Origin: an uncultured Elusimicrobia bacterium
Lineage (GTDB): Bacteria; Elusimicrobiota; Elusimicrobia; UBA1565; UBA9628
Assembly (NCBI GenBank): GCA_903881545.1
Contig: CAIRTQ010000125.1
Location: 1 to 32,024 of the forward strand
Length of the DNA stretch: 32,024 nucleotides
Direction: 5' to 3'
Part shown: positions 29,444 to 32,024 of the stretch, piece after piece
Numbering within the stretch: position 1 is the first letter of the stretch
Layout of the letters: every line of letters begins with the position of its first letter
Position numbers and translations under genes: made by a program
Notes under the pieces: generated by a model
What the model was told of the DNA's origin: nothing
The model's database searches: none
The model's input: the letters and a program-made list of their open reading frames with translations, nothing else

Positions 29444-31653
29444 CGGGAAGCCCCGGCCGCCACTGCGGCTTGCAGTTCCTTGCGCCAGGGCCAGGAGGCG
29501 GAAGCCTCGCCTAAAGCCTTCAGCCGATCCTGCCTGGCTTGGGCTGGCCGGCCCATCGCCGTCAGCGTATTGGCCCGGGCGGCCAGGGCGTCCGCCCTGA
29601 TGTTGTCCCGGTCAGGGACCAGTTCGAGCAATTTCCCGTAGCACGCGACGGCCTGCTCGTTGCGGCCGGAGACGGCGAGCAGGGTCCCCAAGCTCATCCA
29701 AGCGGCAGGGTTGCCCGCGTCGAAATCCAGAGCTTTCTGGATGGCGGCCTCGGCCTCGCGCGCGCGGCCCTGATGCGCCAAGGCAATCCCCTGGTTTACG
29801 AGCTTTTCGGCTTGGCTGCGGTCGCGAGGCAGACTGCCAACAGCCGCAAGCAGTCCTCTCTTCGCCTCTGCGAAGCTGACCGCAAGCGCCGCTCGCGGCG
29901 AGATGAGGCCGGTCAAATCGTGGATGGCATAGACATCGCCCGGGGTCTCATAGATCCAATCCATGAGATAGAGTGCCCGCAGCCGCTGCCGAGGATCCTT
30001 GATGCGGCCGGCCAAGGTGCGCGAGAGCTGGTCCAGTTCGAAGCGGCTCAAGGCCGGGCCTGCCACGGCGAGTGGCGCCGGCTCCATGCGCAGGCGGCAG
30101 TACTTGCGGCCTTGGGGCGAGGCGAGGCCGCAATCCAAGGCGAAGGCAGCCTCCAGCTCCTGGCGCAAAGCGACGAGCTTTCCAGATGTCTGCGGAGCTT
30201 GGGGGGCCGAGACCGCGAATATCCGCTTGAGCTTTTGCGCTCCCATATCATCCGAGCGCACGGGCGCCCACTCGCCGTGATCTTCAAGAGCGAAATAGAC
30301 CTTGCGGCCCGCGGCCAGCGCGGCCCGGACCCTGGGTCGGAGCTGAGGCAGGGAGCAGCGAGGCACCATCGTATCGGAGTCCTTGACCAGCTCCCCGACC
30401 GTGAGAAAATTCAGATGCCTCGGGTAGAACAGCTCCGGAAAAGGCGCTCCCGGAACAAGCATCAAGTCCCCGGGACTCAACAGGCCGTCCAAGTATGCCG
30501 TTTCCTTATATATCGGGTCACCCTGGGGCCCGAAGTCCGGGAGACGGCTCAGAGCGTTGCCGGTTAAGACGACCATGCCGGCGCAGGCAAAAGCCGCGCG
30601 CAGGGCCTTATGCCGGGAGGCCGGTATTGCCATGAGGATGGGCGTTGCCAGGATGAAGCCATAGACGAAGCCGTTGGCGGTGTTATTGATGACGAAGAAA
30701 AGTCCGAAGCAGACGCAGGCCGCCAAGGCGAGGATCATGGCCCGCGATTGCTTGGGATCGGAGGCCGGCTTTGTCCTTTTGAAAAAATGCGTCCCGATGA
30801 ATGCGCCAGCGGCCAAGGACAGCAAGGCTGAAGCGCCGCCGAAGTGGGCTGTGTGGACGAAATCCCAGACCTGGCTTGCGGCATTGTGGCTGGTGTAGAT
30901 CGAGGTGCCGGGTTCCTGCTCGACCATCCTGAAGAAATCATGGAAAGAAGTATGGCGCAGAAAGTCCGGCACGAAGCCGTAAAGCGCGAAGAATGCCGCG
31001 TAGCCCAGGGCCGCAATGGCGACCAGCCCTCCGAGGAAAATGGCAAAAAGCCTCGCGGCCTTCTTCGTGAGGCCAGCCTCCTGCCATGCCGCCAAGGCCG
31101 CCACGGGGATCAAAGCCATGGCGGCGGTGTGGAACCCCATGGCCAGCCCGGCTGCGGCGCCGGCCAGGGCATGCCTACGGCGTTGCTCCAAAGGAAGAGG
31201 CCCGATGAGGAATATCAAGCACAATATCGAGGCGGCGGCGGCCAGAGCGTAGGGATCAGGTCTCAAGGCGCCGGCCCAGAAGCCGCGGGAGAAGCCGAGC
31301 AAAAGGACGCTCATGGCGGCGGTCAAAGAGTCGGCGCAAAGGCGCTCAACGAGCCAGAACAGGGCGGCCAAAGCGAGGCTCGCTACCGCAAGATTAGTCA
31401 GCTCCAGCGGCATGAGCATCTTGCCGGAATAGCCGGCATGCCCCAGCAAGAACCGCAGGGCGCTGAGCAACGGAAGGAAGAGGGGATGGCAGAGGTCCGC
31501 GGGGCCGGATGGTTGGCCCTGGTTCAGGGCCAGGAGGTAGCGAAGGTCTATGAAGCCGTAAGGCAGCAGGCTCCGGCTGAGCCAGAACCAAACCACGAGC
31601 CCGGCCAAGAACACGGCCCGGCCAGCCCTACGATCACTGAGGGGCGAGATCAA
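29440..31653 (-). CDS. multi-pass membrane protein with C-terminal TPRs (GT-C-like)
   Basis: A 737-residue protein. The first about 390 residues contain roughly ten hydrophobic segments, the arrangement of GT-C glycosyltransferases and DUF2723-type proteins. The family's first-loop acidic residues are only suggested by FIDLRYLL near 34-41. A soluble region (about 395-590) follows, then TPR-like repeats (about 600-720: QGIALAHQGRAREAEAAIQK, MSLGTLLAVSGRNEQAVACY and a third unit ending near ARQDRLKAL). Such proteins often move sugars from polyprenyl carriers, but no catalytic motif is certain, so the function is left open. The start codon I accept is the one at 31653. The next gene upstream, a small lipoprotein, ends 7 bases away on the same strand, so the two are likely cotranscribed. 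Confidence 0.75.
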   Translation of the reverse strand: MISPLSDRRAGRAVFLAGLVVWFWLSRSLLPYGFIDLRYLLALNQGQPSGPADLCHPLFLPLLSALRFLLGHAGYSGKMLMPLELTNLAVASLALAALFWLVERLCADSLTAAMSVLLLGFSRGFWAGALRPDPYALAAAASILCLIFLIGPLPLEQRRRHALAGAAAGLAMGFHTAAMALIPVAALAAWQEAGLTKKAARLFAIFLGGLVAIAALGYAAFFALYGFVPDFLRHTSFHDFFRMVEQEPGTSIYTSHNAASQVWDFVHTAHFGGASALLSLAAGAFIGTHFFKRTKPASDPKQSRAMILALAACVCFGLFFVINNTANGFVYGFILATPILMAIPASRHKALRAAFACAGMVVLTGNALSRLPDFGPQGDPIYKETAYLDGLLSPGDLMLVPGAPFPELFYPRHLNFLTVGELVKDSDTMVPRCSLPQLRPRVRAALAAGRKVYFALEDHGEWAPVRSDDMGAQKLKRIFAVSAPQAPQTSGKLVALRQELEAAFALDCGLASPQGRKYCRLRMEPAPLAVAGPALSRFELDQLSRTLAGRIKDPRQRLRALYLMDWIYETPGDVYAIHDLTGLISPRAALAVSFAEAKRGLLAAVGSLPRDRSQAEKLVNQGIALAHQGRAREAEAAIQKALDFDAGNPAAWMSLGTLLAVSGRNEQAVACYGKLLELVPDRDNIRADALAARANTLTAMGRPAQARQDRLKALGEASASWPWRKELQAAVAAGASR

Positions 31654-31660
31654 CGCTGCG

Positions 31661-31819
31661 CTACGGTGTTTGCGGCGACTTTTCTTGGTCTAGTCCTTGA
31701 TGGGACTGCTCGGCGCGCTGGTGTACCGCATCGTAGTCTGGGGCGGTCGGCCGCTTGGGGCAGCCTGCCGCAAAAAGGGTCAACAAAAAGAGGCTTGCAT
31801 AGGCTAGAGTCCGGTTCAT
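31661..31819 (-). CDS. small lipoprotein, unrecognised
   Basis: A 52-residue protein with a classic lipoprotein signal: MNRT, hydrophobic core LAYASLFLLTLF, and lipobox FAAGC with Cys20 as the lipidated residue. The mature part (about 33 residues) is short, charged and Gln-rich, with no recognised domain. The ATG at 31819 is preceded by GGGGAGG at a good distance, which decides the start over a longer frame from 31843. It lies 7 bases upstream of the membrane protein gene on the same strand, and the pair probably works at the envelope. Confidence 0.72.
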   Translation of the reverse strand: MNRTLAYASLFLLTLFAAGCPKRPTAPDYDAVHQRAEQSHQGLDQEKSPQTP

Positions 31820-31893
31820 GGGTTTCCTCCCCTGATGCGTCACAACCTAAGGCCAATCATAACAAAAAATTCAGTACCAGCCTATCGGCCGCT

Positions 31894-31953
31894 TCAACTC
31901 ACGTAAGATGTTACCGAAATCCAAGCCGTCAACTCATCTAAGATGTTACCGAA
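31894..31953. repeat. two tandem 25-bp repeats, likely an insertion-sequence end
   Basis: TCAACTCA-CG/TC-TAAGATGTTACCGAA-type units at 31894-31918 and 31929-31953 differ at two positions and are spaced 35 bp. Paired sites of this sort just ahead of a transposase start are usual at IS ends, where transposase binds. Confidence 0.6.
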
Positions 31954-31986
31954 CGGCCCCAGCGGGTTTGGGGCAGTTTTGGGGGC

Positions 31987-32024
31987 ATGGGGATGAGTCC
32001 GAAGGCCAGGAGAGAATACGTGAG
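31987..32024 (+). CDS. start of a transposase-like gene (partial)
   Basis: An open frame begins at the ATG at 31987 (or 31993) and runs off the right edge after 12 full codons. The visible start, MGMSPKARREYV, resembles the N-terminus of integrase-core transposases that open with M-S-x-K-A-R-R-E-Y. The paired repeats at 31894-31953 support an IS, but 12 residues cannot prove it. Confidence 0.45.
   Translation, partial: MGMSPKARREYV

Noticed and set aside
1-32024. Search by eye for tRNA, rRNA and CRISPR arrays.
   Set aside because: No cloverleaf with T-loop motif, rRNA signature or regularly spaced identical repeats was found; the only tandem units are the two at 31894-31953.

Overview
The window is bacterial, GC-rich, gene-dense DNA, probably from a diderm (Gram-negative-type) organism: it encodes an outer-membrane barrel of the inverse-autotransporter type, a lipoprotein with a lipobox, and several exported enzymes. 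I cannot fix the lineage from sequence alone. An uncultured phylum such as Elusimicrobiota would fit the mix of genes, but that is only an impression. No rRNA, tRNA or CRISPR array was seen.

Layout. 1-225: the 3' tail of an unidentified gene. 226-3861: two membrane proteins on the minus strand, a P-type cation ATPase and an AI-2E/PerM-family protein. About 3.98-15.7 kb: an accessory region in which short genes or gene pairs are separated by copies of two dispersed intergenic repeats (called A and B here). It carries a lone inverse-autotransporter barrel, a GlsB/YeaQ-YtxH stress pair, a STAS-like/GHKL-ATPase pair behind a consensus promoter with twin operators, a DUF4062-ATPase fusion, an ATP-grasp enzyme, a Fic protein with its own winged helix, an AAA/DUF4143 ATPase, a second ATP-grasp copy broken by a 107-bp deletion, a HEPN-like protein and a YbjQ-like zinc-ribbon protein. 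Several of these genes have perfect or near-perfect palindromes at their promoters.

15.8-31.8 kb is compact and metabolic. A B12-binding radical SAM protein and a methyltransferase overlap on the minus strand. Divergent from them is a tightly coupled four-gene plus-strand operon: two sulfotransferases, an AlkP/sulfatase-superfamily enzyme without the sulfatase cysteine, and an SGNH hydrolase. Facing it is a four-gene minus-strand haem operon (AhbD-like radical SAM, HemE, ferrochelatase, HemG/HemY-type oxidase). Then come a cytosolic GH13 enzyme, a large membrane protein with C-terminal TPRs, and a small lipoprotein. The right edge runs into what looks like the left end of an insertion sequence with the first codons of its transposase.

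The most notable functional reading is the haem operon. Its four enzymes could together take uroporphyrinogen III to haem b through coproporphyrin, with an AhbD-type radical SAM enzyme doing the last decarboxylation in place of ChdC/HemQ. The most notable regulatory structure is the TTGACA-N17-TATAAT promoter at 7308-7336, with one copy of a 15-bp palindrome inside its spacer, a second just upstream, and an apparently near-leaderless TTG-started gene immediately downstream.
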